DNA of 64,000 nt, from assembly GCA_019357535.2 (NCBI GenBank), contig CP079956.2, positions 1 to 64,000 of the forward strand, written 5' to 3'. This DNA is from Macrococcus sp. 19Msa1099 (GTDB lineage: Bacteria > Bacillota > Bacilli > Staphylococcales > Staphylococcaceae). Below the pieces are notes generated by a model. It was given only the letters and a program-made list of their open reading frames with translations, did no database searches and was not told the DNA's origin. Positions within the stretch are counted from its first letter, which is position 1. Every line of letters begins with the position of its first letter. The position numbers and the translations under genes are program-made. Positions 23,770 through 32,785 of the stretch are shown here, piece by piece.

Positions 23770-24832
23770 CGTTTGTCAAAATAAGCTAGACAATTTCTCA
23801 TCTTCGATGAAACTCATAAATACTTCCAATGGTGTTTTATAGCCCAGCGATTTTCTGGGACGATGATTAATATTTTGAGCAACACTAATGATATGATCAT
23901 CAGTGACTGAATTAAAGTCTAATTCTTTATCTAATCCACTGCGTCTAAGTATCCCGTTAGAATGTTCATTCAATCCACGTTGCGACGGAGTGCCGGGGTC
24001 GGCAAAGAATATCGAGATATCGTGTCGGTTACAGATTGTTTTCCAGTTGGAGAACTCCTTACCACAATCGAAAGTAATCGATTTAAATATATGAGCAGGT
24101 AAAGCTGAAAACATAGAGTGAAGCGCATCTTCAATATCATCTGCCTTGCGACCTTGAGGTCGTATAGTGATAATCATCTTAGAGATCCTTTCTACTAAGG
24201 TTATGACAGCACTCCCATGATTACGGCCAATGATAGTGTCACCTTCAAGATGACCAAATTCTTGAAAGAAGAAAGGAAACTCTTCTATTCTTTCAGAAAT
24301 GTGTCTTTTGAAAGCCTGTCTACCTCTTTTTTCACAATGACCATTTGGCTTCCTTCTACCTTTCATAGGTAAAGATTGTACCGAAAAGACGTTTTCCTTA
24401 AACATTCTATAAAGAGTTTTTACAGAACAATCAATCGGGTGTTCACCTCTGCCAATAATGGTGTCAGGTGTCCAGCCATCGGCTACTTTTTCTCGAATAT
24501 AAGCTGACTGATTTTCTGGAAGTACTATTCTATGTCTGCCACAATTTGATTTTCTTTGCTTAAACTCCTGGTAATATTCCAGTGCAGTTATACCTGTCTT
24601 AAGTGCATTTATTACGTTATAAATTGTCTGTCTTGATCGTTTCAATCTCTTTGCGATTTCTTTTACCGAAAGATTTTGATGATAATATGATTCTATGAAC
24701 GTGAGTTCATCCGTGTTAAGATGTTTATAGGCCATTCTGTACTAACTCCTTATGTTTTCTTTGGTCGGAAATACATATTGAGTTTAGCACAGAAGGCTTT
24801 TTTAGTTGTCTAGCTTAATTTTACAATCGACG
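23770..24832 (-). mobile_element. IS30-family insertion sequence (type B, copy 2)
   Basis: 1,063 bp, same ends and orientation as copy 1 at 18923-19985. The two copies bracket the MFS fragment and the secreted-protein block as a potential composite element. Confidence 0.85.
23776..24735 (-). CDS. IS30-family transposase (type B, intact)
   Basis: 319 aa, differing from copy 1 by only a few residues (for example FKSITFDCG for FKSVTFDCG, ISIFFADPG for ILIFFADPG). DDE motifs are intact. Confidence 0.92.
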   Translation of the reverse strand: MAYKHLNTDELTFIESYYHQNLSVKEIAKRLKRSRQTIYNVINALKTGITALEYYQEFKQRKSNCGRHRIVLPENQSAYIREKVADGWTPDTIIGRGEHPIDCSVKTLYRMFKENVFSVQSLPMKGRRKPNGHCEKRGRQAFKRHISERIEEFPFFFQEFGHLEGDTIIGRNHGSAVITLVERISKMIITIRPQGRKADDIEDALHSMFSALPAHIFKSITFDCGKEFSNWKTICNRHDISIFFADPGTPSQRGLNEHSNGILRRSGLDKELDFNSVTDDHIISVAQNINHRPRKSLGYKTPLEVFMSFIEDEKLSSLF

Positions 24833-24887
24833 ATATATTAAACCTATACAAAAATTGATAAACTTCAGTTTAAGTTTTCTGTTCATA

Positions 24888-25778
24888 TTATCTCTCCTCA
24901 AAATCCAGGTTTGTTGGTAATGAAGGCAAATCTTGTGGCTTTGCTAAAGTGTCTGTATTAGGAATAGATAAATCTACTTCTTCTACCTTAAACTGATCGA
25001 TCCATACTTTGCCTTTACCTAATAACAATACACCAAAATGCATTGATGCCGCACTTTCACTAACATCCAGTACGACAGAATAATAGTTCCATTCATTTGT
25101 ACCAATAATTGCTCTATCCATCATATTATCAAACTGCAATATATCGTATTTTACATCATCAATCCTAGCCCAGACACCACATTTATCAACCTCTTCTGTC
25201 TTAATAAATGCCGAGAATTTCACACGTTTATTAATATAAGACTTTGCAGAGATACTTTGCATCAATGTACCAAAAGTATTCTCATTATAAGTTGCATCAT
25301 CATTTTTGGATGATAATAGAGCTGACTTTTGTCCACTATGATATACTTTTGCATCCAATCTTGTTTCGTAAAGATTAGGTGCAGTACCGGTTACAGTCCA
25401 TCCCTTAATATTTTCTGAAGTCATCAATTCTTCCCCCTTATTGTCATTTGCTAATCCACTCATCAATTTTCGATATTTACCAGGTGGTAAGCCGTACACT
25501 GATTTAAACCTTCTCGAGAATGCTTCCTGAGATTGAAAGTTCAGTACAAATGCCAGATCGATAATACTAATATCGGTATACAATAAATATTGTGACGCAT
25601 AAGCAATACGTCTACTTAAAATATAATCATAAAATGTATAACCAGTTGCTCTCTTGAACATTCTCATCAAATGAAACTTTGAATAACCTGTGCGCTTTAC
25701 ATAATCCTCTAACGTATAATTTTCTAGTAAGTTTTCTTCAACAAATTCAATAATCTGATTGATATTATCCTGGCCCAA
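24888..25778 (-). CDS. AraC-family regulator with C-terminal binding domain
   Basis: A 296-aa protein. Residues 5-105 are a typical AraC double HTH (NYTLEDYVKRTGYSKFHLMRMFKRATG, then IIDLAFVLNFQSQEAFSRRFKSVYGLPPGKYR). The C-terminal 170 residues form a beta-rich domain (GWTVTGTAPNLYETRLDAKVYHSGQKSALL ... GKVWIDQFKVEEVD) like those attached to AraC proteins in Bacilli, probably ligand binding. It is divergent from the truncated GrpB gene. The IS30 copy sits just downstream. Confidence 0.85.
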   Translation of the reverse strand: MGQDNINQIIEFVEENLLENYTLEDYVKRTGYSKFHLMRMFKRATGYTFYDYILSRRIAYASQYLLYTDISIIDLAFVLNFQSQEAFSRRFKSVYGLPPGKYRKLMSGLANDNKGEELMTSENIKGWTVTGTAPNLYETRLDAKVYHSGQKSALLSSKNDDATYNENTFGTLMQSISAKSYINKRVKFSAFIKTEEVDKCGVWARIDDVKYDILQFDNMMDRAIIGTNEWNYYSVVLDVSESAASMHFGVLLLGKGKVWIDQFKVEEVDLSIPNTDTLAKPQDLPSLPTNLDFEER

Positions 25779-25878
25779 TATGCATCACCTCGTAAATATT
25801 GTAACTGTTATGTGCGATTTGTTTTTGATAAATATTGCTGTAATAATATTAAAATCAATTTTAAGTTGGAGGTTTCCT

Positions 25879-26031
25879 ATGCGCAAACTAGAAGTTCTCC
25901 CGTATAATTCTGAATGGCCAAATATGTTCCAAAATGAAAAGATATCATTAGCTCAAATTATGAACGATGAACTTATTAGTATCCATCACATCGGAAGTAC
26001 AGCAATAACTATTCTGAAAAACGTAATTTAA
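25879..26031 (+). pseudogene. Truncated GrpB-family gene
   Basis: Starts normally behind GGAGGTTTCCT with MRKLEVLPYNSEWPNMF and reaches the HHIGSTA motif, then departs from the family and stops after 50 codons. The full-length relative is at 18363-18881. The catalytic aspartates and the C-terminal half are missing, so it is non-functional. Confidence 0.8.
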
Positions 26032-26059
26032 CTGAACTTCATATCATATTATTTCTTTT

Positions 26060-26111
26060 TTAACACACATGTATTAAAATGAGATTATATTATTTAATAC
26101 ACTTGTGTTAA
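26060..26111. promoter_or_regulatory. TetR operator
   Basis: A long inverted repeat, TTAACACACATGTATTAAA and TTTAATACACTTGTGTTAA, directly in front of the TetR gene's ribosome-binding site. This is the usual place for an autorepression operator. Confidence 0.7.
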
Positions 26112-26125
26112 AAAGGAGATTGACG

Positions 26126-26707
26126 ATGCCGAAAATAGTAAATCACGAAGAGAAAAAGCACCTAATATTAGAAATTGCTTATCATAATATTCAGGAGTTA
26201 GGTAAACAAGGTACATCTGTTAGAAGTATAGCCAATGCAGCGAAAATGACACCAGGACAAATCAGGTATTACTTTCCAAACCAGTCAGCATTACTTTCAG
26301 AAATACTAAATATGCTTACTGAATCAATTGAATCAAATATCAAATCAATATTTTTGGACCGAAACTTACCTCTTGAAAAAAGAATTGTCGATGCAATATT
26401 ACTAACAATGCCGCTCGATAAGAAAAGGACTGCGGATATGATTGTGTGGTTAGCGGTGCAGAAGGAAAATAGCGCAATTGATGAAAACACAATGAGTGAT
26501 GAAATCTATATATTAGTACAAACATCATTTGAACTGTTGCAACAAGCCAATAAAATTAATCAGTCAATCGACAAAGAAAAAGCCATCACAAAACTGCATG
26601 CTTTAATTGATGGATTAGCGTTACATAAACTTTATCAGCCGAAACAATTATCAAACACTTTAGTAGAACAAATCATAACGGAAGAAATTCAATCATGGAT
26701 GGAGTGA
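26126..26707 (+). CDS. TetR-family regulator
   Basis: 193 aa from the ATG preceded by AAAAGGAGATTGACG; an earlier in-frame start lacks a ribosome-binding site. The HTH is at residues about 30-50 (TSVRSIANAAKMTPGQIRYYFPNQSALLSEI). The C-terminal helical domain would bind an inducer. It overlaps the start of the membrane protein gene 26695-27255, which is its likely target, and an operator-like palindrome lies upstream. Confidence 0.9.
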   Translation: MPKIVNHEEKKHLILEIAYHNIQELGKQGTSVRSIANAAKMTPGQIRYYFPNQSALLSEILNMLTESIESNIKSIFLDRNLPLEKRIVDAILLTMPLDKKRTADMIVWLAVQKENSAIDENTMSDEIYILVQTSFELLQQANKINQSIDKEKAITKLHALIDGLALHKLYQPKQLSNTLVEQIITEEIQSWME

Positions 26708-27255
26708 GTAAAGTGAGTATCATCATAACATTGATCATTGCAGCTGAAATTCTATTTTGGATGTTCATAGTTCTCGGATTAGTAACAAGATATATATTTC
26801 ATAAAGAAAAACTTAGTATGTCATTATTATCATGTACAATACTAGTTGACCTGTTTTTAATTATCGCTACAACATTCAATCTATACCAAGGTGGAACAGC
26901 AGAAATTGCACATGGTATCGCTGCTGTATACATTTCTATTTCAATTGTATTCGGTAAAGACTTTATCAATTGGGCAGATGAAAAATTTAAAGTATTATAC
27001 TTAAAACAAACACCTCCTCAAAAAATATACGGAAACCAATATGCAAAGCAATACTTAAAGAGCTTTTTTAAACACATCATTGCATTTCTTATCGCATATG
27101 GGCTTATCTACCTGATGCAGGTTGTTGCAAACAATCCGTCATCTCTGAATAATTTAATGGGCGTAATAAATATATGGAAGATTGTCCTCATCATTGATTT
27201 TATCATCACAATCAGTTATTTTATTTGGCCGAAGAAAGCGAAATTAGATACTTGA
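26695..27255 (+). CDS. Multi-pass membrane protein controlled by TetR
   Basis: An integral membrane protein of about 186 aa with roughly five hydrophobic helices: two near the N-terminus, one around residues 75-90, and two in the C-terminal half (FFKHIIAFLIAYGLIYLMQV, IVLIIDFIITISYFIW). It resembles small membrane proteins that pair with TetR regulators in staphylococci; function unknown. The start is uncertain: the ATG inside the tetR end or a GTG 18 bp later (26713). Confidence 0.7.
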   Translation: MDGVSKVSIIITLIIAAEILFWMFIVLGLVTRYIFHKEKLSMSLLSCTILVDLFLIIATTFNLYQGGTAEIAHGIAAVYISISIVFGKDFINWADEKFKVLYLKQTPPQKIYGNQYAKQYLKSFFKHIIAFLIAYGLIYLMQVVANNPSSLNNLMGVINIWKIVLIIDFIITISYFIWPKKAKLDT

Positions 27256-27274
27256 TAATTATTGAAACGAAATA

Positions 27275-27316
27275 AATAACCGGATCAAATTTTTAAAGTA
27301 TTTGATCCGGTTATTA
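27275..27316. terminator. Terminator
   Basis: AATAACCGGATCAAA and TTTGATCCGGTTATT form a 15-bp stem, closing the tetR/membrane-protein operon. Confidence 0.85.
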
Positions 27317-27393
27317 AATTTACATTTTCCGCTACATTATCGCCAATTATATTAAATGACACGTTGAGTACAACTCTAAAATTGTTTATCAGC

Positions 27394-27492
27394 ATGATTT
27401 ATTTCATCATCATCTTACTTTTCGTATTTATGATTCTGAAATTATTCAATCAAATTAAAAAGCTGAAACAAGAGAGAAATATCCAGGAATGA
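27394..27492 (+). CDS. Possible small membrane peptide (32 aa)
   Basis: One hydrophobic helix (MIYFIIILLFVFMILKLF) plus a basic coil (NQIKKLKQERNIQE). No ribosome-binding site is convincing, so this is only a candidate. Confidence 0.3.
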   Translation: MIYFIIILLFVFMILKLFNQIKKLKQERNIQE

Positions 27493-27506
27493 GACACCAA
27501 ACCAGT

Positions 27507-27653
27507 TCATTTATCTTTGCCACTTGAATAAAATGCTTGGGCAAAGACATATCCAAACAATATACCAAATATAACTGAATCAAAAACGAGCGCGAAAGGG
27601 ATTGAAAACATTATAAAACTACTTAAAAACTGTTTGTCTTTAAATTGATTCAT
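27507..27653 (-). CDS. Small membrane protein (48 aa)
   Basis: Starts MNQFKDKQFLSSFIMF behind GGAG at 8 bp and contains two short hydrophobic segments. Unrecognised. Confidence 0.45.
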   Translation of the reverse strand: MNQFKDKQFLSSFIMFSIPFALVFDSVIFGILFGYVFAQAFYSSGKDK

Positions 27654-27722
27654 CTTTCGTACTCCTTCTTATTAAACTTTAAAGTTGTTAGTCTATAAAT
27701 TATATCCAAATTATGTATTTTT

Positions 27723-28785
27723 CGTTTGTCAAAATAAGCTAGACAATTCCTCATCTTCGATGAAACTCATAAATACTTCCAATGGTGTTTTATAGCCCAG
27801 CGATTTTCTAGGACGATGATTAATATTTTGAGCAACACTAATGATATGATCATCAGTGACTGAATTAAAGTCTAATTCTTTATCTAATCCACTGCGTCTA
27901 AGTATCCCGTTAGAATGTTCATTCAATCCACGTTGCGATGGAGTGCCGGGGTCAGCAAAGAATATCGAGATATCGTGTCGGTTACAGATGGTTTTCCAGT
28001 TGGAGAACTCCTTACCACAATCGAAAGTAATCGATTTAAATATATGAGCAGGTAAAGCTGAAAACATAGAGTGAAGCGCATCTTCAATATCATCTGCCTT
28101 GCGACCTTGAGGTCGTATAGTGATAATCATCTTAGAGATCCTTTCTACTAAGGTTATGACAGCACTCCCATGATTACGGCCAATGATAGTGTCACCTTCA
28201 AGATGACCAAATTCTTGAAAGAAGAAAGGAAATTCTTATATTCTTTCAGAAATGTGTCTTTTGAAAGCCTGTCTACCTCTTTTTTCACAATGACCATTTG
28301 GCTTCCTTTTACCTTTCATAGGTAAAGATTGTACCGAAAAGACGTTTTCCTTAAACATTCTATAAAGAGTTTTTACAGAACAATCAATCGGGTGTTCACC
28401 TCTGCCAATAATAGTGTCAGGTGTCCAGCCATCGGCTACTTTTTCTCGAATATAAGCTGACTGATTTTCTGGAAGTACTATTCTATGTCTGCCACAATTT
28501 GATTTTCTTTGCTTATACTCCTGGTAATATTCCAGTGCAGTTATACCTGTCTTAAGTGCATTTATTACGTTATAAATTGTCTGTCTTGATCGTTTCAATC
28601 TCTTTGCGATTTCTTTTACCGAAAGATCTTGATGATAATATGATTCTATGAACGTGAGTTCATCCGTGTTAAGATGTTTATAGGCCATTCTGTACTAACT
28701 CCTTATGTTTTCTTTGGTCGGAAATACATATTGAGTTTAGCACAGAAGGCTTTTTTAGTTGTCTAGCTTAATTTTACAATCGACG
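27723..28785 (-). mobile_element. IS30-family insertion sequence (type B, copy 3, defective)
   Basis: 1,063 bp with the same ends as copies 1 and 2. Its right end interrupts a gene whose start lies at 28819. Confidence 0.85.
27729..28688 (-). pseudogene. IS30-family transposase with nonsense mutation
   Basis: Same 319-codon frame as the other copies, but a GAA codon after SERI has become TAA (28236-28238), splitting it into 150 N-terminal and 133 C-terminal codons still in frame. The DDE core is divided, so this copy cannot make full transposase. Confidence 0.85.
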
Positions 28786-28819
28786 TTTTCAAAACTTCAT
28801 ATAAACTTGGACTTGCCAT
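28786..28819 (-). pseudogene. Start of a gene cut by the IS30 copy
   Basis: AAATGGAGGGAATTAT precedes an ATG that reads MASPSLYEVLK and then enters the IS end at 28785. Only 11 codons remain; the identity of the gene is unknown. Confidence 0.5.
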
Positions 28820-29068
28820 ATAATTCCCTCCATTTTTTCTACAACAATCTTTTGTGTGTTGTAAGATTGCGTATTTAATTTTTACAAATAGAAGTGAGTA
28901 TCAAAGTTAAAGTAATACAAGGACGACTTGTCGGCGTAGCTTTACCCTTGTATTGATTTATTAGTTGAACACAAGCTCGATCTTTAGCTGGTAGTGAAAC
29001 TTTTGATACTACGATATGCAGTTAAAAATTATGCAATCTTATGACACATGGATTGTTTTTCACAATAA
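28820..29068 (-). other. Structured leader of the interrupted gene
   Basis: On the minus strand, AATACAAGG and CCTTGTATT bracket a GC-richer hairpin, and CAATCTTAC/GTAAGATTG-like segments recur. This is the type of leader used for copy-number or attenuation control in plasmid rep genes, but the downstream gene is lost, so the assignment is open. Confidence 0.35.
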
Positions 29069-29106
29069 AAAAACCCCTGGTGAAGTGGATTTCTTCACCA
29101 GAGGTT
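29069..29106 (-). terminator. Terminator
   Basis: On the minus strand, ACCTCTGGTGAAG pairs with CTTCACCAGGGGT and is followed by seven T. It ends a transcript just upstream of the structured leader. Confidence 0.8.
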
Positions 29107-29194
29107 CCTTGCATTTAAAGCGTTCGTAAATTCCAAAGTTTATCATAAAAATATAATAAATATGAAGATTTTGTAATTTCTAAATTGCAATTAC

Positions 29195-30431
29195 AAGTTA
29201 GCCACCCTGACAAATCTAGTTCATATAGAATCCTAGGGATTCAATCAGTATGTTCTCCTTGATTAGCTCCTTCAAAAACACTTTCATCGCTGACTGTCCC
29301 TTTAGTATCTTACGTGGATATCTGTTCATCCATTCCTGGATTTTATGGACGGTATAAGCTGTTACAGTTGAAATGGGGATACCTTTAGGAATATGCCGGC
29401 GAATAAATCTGTGCTGATTTTCTTTCGTCCCTCTTTCCCAAGAGGCATAGGGGTGAGTGAAGTAGACTTCAGATAATCCCTTGAGGCATTCAGAAAGATC
29501 GCTGAATTCAGGTCCGTTATCTGATGTGACGGACTTGAATATTTTAGGGAAAGCATCTCCTGTTTCCTTTATCAGATGACGTAGTGCATTGACTACATGG
29601 CAACTTTGTTTACCGTCAATCTTTAAGATAAGTTCATAGCGACTTTTTCTCTCAACCATGGTGAGGAGAACCTGGTCTTCGGCAGACTTCTGTCCGACAA
29701 CGGTATCTATCTCCCAATGTCCGAAGGTCGTGCGTGTATCCACTGCATGAGGACGTAGTTCGATAGACTGACCCAGCACTTTTTTATTAATACGAGTAAA
29801 GCCTGTCGGCTTCTTATTCTTAAGCTTTAACTTCATCAGAAGATTGATATTACGTGTCTTTATCAGTTTTCTGTCAATCCAGTTATAGAGTGTCTTTATA
29901 CAGGGTATGAATCTTTCTGGAAAAAGCTTAGCTTTCTTAGCAAGCATAATAACGGAAGCCGGAAACATTTCCTGATGTATCATCAGATGATCGGCCCATT
30001 CAACAAAGGGATTATCTGTAATGGGAAGAGGACGACGTCCTGACTTGATACGATTTTCAAAGTATCTATCCTGAGCAAGATCAGGTGAATAGACGCACTT
30101 GTAGTAAGTGTAGATTTTATTATTCTGTACCTGCTGGCTCTTTTGTGTGTACATGCCGCGCTTTATCTCATTATTGATGGTCTGTGGCGCTCTACCGAGC
30201 TTTCCAGCTATTTGTCTGTTTGAATATCCTTCATTGATCAACGTCTGTATGATGATTCGTTCATCTCTAGAAAGGTGTTTGCCCTTAACGGTTTTCGTGT
30301 TACCATTGATATGCGTCATACGAATTCATTCCTTTATTGTCGGTGTGAGAACTACAATATTAACATGAATTCGTCATGGCGTATTTTTTTATAAACAATT
30401 AATGTATCTTCCATCTTAGGTGGCTAACTTG
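29195..30431 (-). mobile_element. IS30-family insertion sequence (type A2, copy 1)
   Basis: About 1.24 kb with ends AAGTTAGCCACC and GGTGGCTAACTT. An almost identical copy lies inverted at 32786-34021, and the immediate flanks on each side also match between the two copies. Confidence 0.85.
29216..30319 (-). CDS. IS30-family transposase (type A2)
   Basis: A 367-aa protein with HTH (YSNRQIAGKLGRAPQTINNE) and DDE motifs (HWEIDTVVG, SDNGPEFSD, RGTKENQHRFIRR). It differs from the inverted copy by two residues near position 212 (AEDQVLLTM versus GEDQVFLTM). Confidence 0.92.
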   Translation of the reverse strand: MTHINGNTKTVKGKHLSRDERIIIQTLINEGYSNRQIAGKLGRAPQTINNEIKRGMYTQKSQQVQNNKIYTYYKCVYSPDLAQDRYFENRIKSGRRPLPITDNPFVEWADHLMIHQEMFPASVIMLAKKAKLFPERFIPCIKTLYNWIDRKLIKTRNINLLMKLKLKNKKPTGFTRINKKVLGQSIELRPHAVDTRTTFGHWEIDTVVGQKSAEDQVLLTMVERKSRYELILKIDGKQSCHVVNALRHLIKETGDAFPKIFKSVTSDNGPEFSDLSECLKGLSEVYFTHPYASWERGTKENQHRFIRRHIPKGIPISTVTAYTVHKIQEWMNRYPRKILKGQSAMKVFLKELIKENILIESLGFYMN

Positions 30432-30550
30432 ATTCTATAACTTACCATATAAAAATATAATTTATGGTTAGTTGTATTGATTTTTCCGTTTTACCTCCTC
30501 CAGATATATTTTTTATTTGGTGTAGTTAATATGGCACCTTCATTTCTTTG

Positions 30551-30609
30551 ATAAAACAGCTTCCAAGAACTAAGAAAATAATCGCTTGGTTCCTGGAAGC
30601 TGTTTTATT
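30551..30609 (-). terminator. Terminator
   Basis: AATAAAACAGCTTCCAGGAA pairs with TTCTTGGAAGCTGTTTTATC. It ends the leftward ParA/RHH/Rgg-like unit. Confidence 0.85.
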
Positions 30610-31447
30610 AAAGAGTAGCTAGATATTCTTCAATCATTTCTTTTACTATTCTTTTATTTTGCTTGTCTGCTAAATATGAAGCGAATTCTAAGTCTTTAAT
30701 GTTATTTCGAATAGAATTACTAATCTTATTGAGAGAATAGTTTTTACTATATATTAATTCAGGTAAAACGACCATATTATTTGAGTTATATGAAATTTGT
30801 ATTGACTCCACGCATGTTTCATATAATTCATCCCATTGTTCTTCTTCGAATAATATGTTTGAAAGATTTAAATACATTTTTAAAATGTATTCAAAATCTT
30901 CTGTGTTTATGGGATTTAGCTCTTTAACTTTTTTGAAGTAGTATTTCGCTTGTGTATAATCATACCTTTGTTTATAGATAATACCTATTGTGTTGTAAAT
31001 AATTGACTTCAATTTAACTGAAATCTTCATTTCACTACTCTGTAAAATAATTTTTAAATCTTTAAGAATATCTTTATTATATAAATTGTAATCAGTTATT
31101 AATTTTGCCCATTCTATATAAATACTATCTTCTAAACTTAGATTCTTTACATCTGTACTTTTAATAATATATTCTAATTGTTTATAGTTCCTACTATTAA
31201 TCAATCCTTTAATATGGAACATACTATCTTTACGTATATTTATTTTTTCTAATGGAGTTAAATTGAATAAATCATCTAAAGATAAGTCTAACTTTTTTGC
31301 TATTTTAACGAGTATCTCAGATGATGGATCAATCTCCCCCTTTTCAATTTTACTAATTTGTCCCTGTGTACAAATACCATTAGAAAGTTGAGTTTGTGTT
31401 ATATTCATTTCTAAACGTCTACGCTTTATAAATTCGCCGATATTCAA
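30608..31447 (-). CDS. Rgg/PlcR-like HTH-TPR regulator
   Basis: A 279-aa protein. Residues 1-65 are an XRE HTH (MNITQTQLSNGICTQGQISK). The rest is a helical repeat region with TPR-like motifs (YTQAKYYFKKVKEL, EEQWDELYETCVESI). This architecture is that of RRNPP-type quorum-sensing regulators, which bind short secreted peptides in the TPR groove. No cognate peptide gene is obvious next to it. It is third in the unit downstream of parA and the RHH gene. Confidence 0.8.
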   Translation of the reverse strand: MNIGEFIKRRRLEMNITQTQLSNGICTQGQISKIEKGEIDPSSEILVKIAKKLDLSLDDLFNLTPLEKINIRKDSMFHIKGLINSRNYKQLEYIIKSTDVKNLSLEDSIYIEWAKLITDYNLYNKDILKDLKIILQSSEMKISVKLKSIIYNTIGIIYKQRYDYTQAKYYFKKVKELNPINTEDFEYILKMYLNLSNILFEEEQWDELYETCVESIQISYNSNNMVVLPELIYSKNYSLNKISNSIRNNIKDLEFASYLADKQNKRIVKEMIEEYLATL

Positions 31448-31469
31448 CTCTTTCCCCCTCCATCAACTA

Positions 31470-31670
31470 CTAATACCCCTTTTCTCTTAAATACTTTTCA
31501 AGTACTTCTGAGGCAATATCAATAATTTTAATATCTTCATCTACTTTCATTCGTTCTAATCTTTTTTTTATATCTTTTCTAACTCGAATAGTTGCTGACT
31601 CTTTTGATACACTATAATTCGGAGTATATTTAACTTCAGAAGTATCTATATTATCTAAAAATCCTGACAT
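31470..31670 (-). CDS. Partition partner of ParA (ribbon-helix-helix-like)
   Basis: 66 aa from the ATG behind GAGGTGATTGTA. The C-terminal half (ATIRVRKDIKKRLERMKVDE then IIDIASEVLEKYL) follows the ribbon-helix-helix pattern of small ParB/CopG-type proteins. It overlaps or abuts the end of parA by a few bases, the normal layout of type Ib partition operons. It would bind the palindromes upstream of parA. Confidence 0.75.
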   Translation of the reverse strand: MSGFLDNIDTSEVKYTPNYSVSKESATIRVRKDIKKRLERMKVDEDIKIIDIASEVLEKYLREKGY

Positions 31671-31675
31671 TACAA

Positions 31676-32467
31676 TCACCTCGTAGTATTTATTGTGCTT
31701 AATCTTTCAAACAATTCTAAATAAATATCATTAAACATTTTCATCACCATTTTGTCATGAATGTCTTCATTTTTGATACCTTTAGCACCAAACTTCTTAA
31801 TTCTTTCTCTTTGGTATACTTGGCTTTGAAATAGTGCAGCGCCAAATGTTTTCTTTGATTTTTCGATTATTTGAGTATCAATTAATCCATTCTTTTTAAT
31901 TAAAACTGGTATGGCACCAATTAAATCGAACGATAAATTAGATTCTTTTTTTCTGTCTCTTAAAAAATTGACGAAAGCTAAACTACTTTCATAAGCTGAC
32001 TGTTGAGTTTGAAACACCATAACAATGAAATCACTGGCATATACAGCATTATTAGTAAAATCTGAATTGATAGTGGGAGGTACATCAATCAAGACTAGAT
32101 TATATTGATCTTTAATGGTATCTAATACTCGTTTTAAAATATAACGTTTTGTCTGTATATTATTTTTAGCGATTTCATCTGATAGATTGGCCAAACTAGG
32201 CTCAGCAGGCAATAAGTCCAAGTTCTCACTTAAATGAATTTTACAATTATTTATATCATTAGTTTTTAGCGCATCAATTAAAGACATTTTGTTTTCTGAA
32301 TGATTAGGAAAAGTTCTTTTCATAATTGCGGATGCATTTCCTTGTGGATCAAAGTCTACAAGAAGTACTTTTTTATCGTAGTGTTCAGAAGCAATATAAG
32401 AAAGCATAGTAGAAACAGTAGTTTTTCCAACGCCACCTTTAAAATTTCCTATTGTGATTACTGTCAT
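31676..32467 (-). CDS. parA: ParA-family partition ATPase
   Basis: A 263-aa protein with a deviant Walker A NFKGGVGKTT (residues 8-17), Walker A' region VDFDPQGN, and LVLIDVPPT for Walker B. Small ParA proteins without an N-terminal HTH rely on the partner protein for DNA binding. Full length and apparently intact. It heads the leftward operon parA, RHH partner, Rgg-like regulator. Confidence 0.92.
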   Translation of the reverse strand: MTVITIGNFKGGVGKTTVSTMLSYIASEHYDKKVLLVDFDPQGNASAIMKRTFPNHSENKMSLIDALKTNDINNCKIHLSENLDLLPAEPSLANLSDEIAKNNIQTKRYILKRVLDTIKDQYNLVLIDVPPTINSDFTNNAVYASDFIVMVFQTQQSAYESSLAFVNFLRDRKKESNLSFDLIGAIPVLIKKNGLIDTQIIEKSKKTFGAALFQSQVYQRERIKKFGAKGIKNEDIHDKMVMKMFNDIYLELFERLSTINTTR

Positions 32468-32499
32468 TTATAACAGCTCCTATTCCAAAATCTATAACG

Positions 32500-32535
32500 T
32501 ATAGTGTATATTCTATATATAGAATATACACTATA
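32500..32535. promoter_or_regulatory. 36-bp perfect palindrome upstream of parA
   Basis: TATAGTGTATATTCTATA and its exact inverse, overlapping the expected parA promoter. Probable operator/centromere for the RHH partner. Confidence 0.7.
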
Positions 32536-32573
32536 AAGAAATTAATCACAAGTGATTTGTGATTAATTTCTTT
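32535..32573. promoter_or_regulatory. Second inverted repeat upstream of parA
   Basis: AAAGAAATTAATCACAA and TTGTGATTAATTTCTTT with a 5-base spacer, adjacent to the 36-bp palindrome. It could be part of the partition site or a terminator of a vanished upstream gene. Confidence 0.55.
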
Positions 32574-32683
32574 TTAAAATCACATACATTTATTGCGTAA
32601 TATTCATTTTTTTGTTACGATTTATTCAAGAAATATTATCTTTGTTTTTGCTATATACATAGCAAAAACCGAGTGATTGTGAA

Positions 32684-32772
32684 GTGCACCCCTAAAGTTG
32701 AACCTTAAAATTCAACTTTAGGGGTGTTTATTTTGAATAAAAAGCATGATCTTGATTTTAAATTAAAACGGT
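32684..32772 (+). mobile_element. IS3-family remnant
   Basis: An end-like hairpin (CACCCCTAAAGTTGAA with TTCAACTTTAGGGGTG) is followed by a TTG-started frame reading NKKHDLDFKLKR, the usual opening of an IS3/IS150-type OrfA. It stops at the junction with the IS30 copy, so only the first 14 codons remain. Confidence 0.55.
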
Positions 32773-32785
32773 AAGTTATAGAATC

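Noticed and set aside
18923-24832. IS30 copies 1 and 2 as a functional composite transposon
   Set aside because: Both are in direct orientation and intact, but no target duplication around the whole unit could be shown, so mobility as a unit is not supported.
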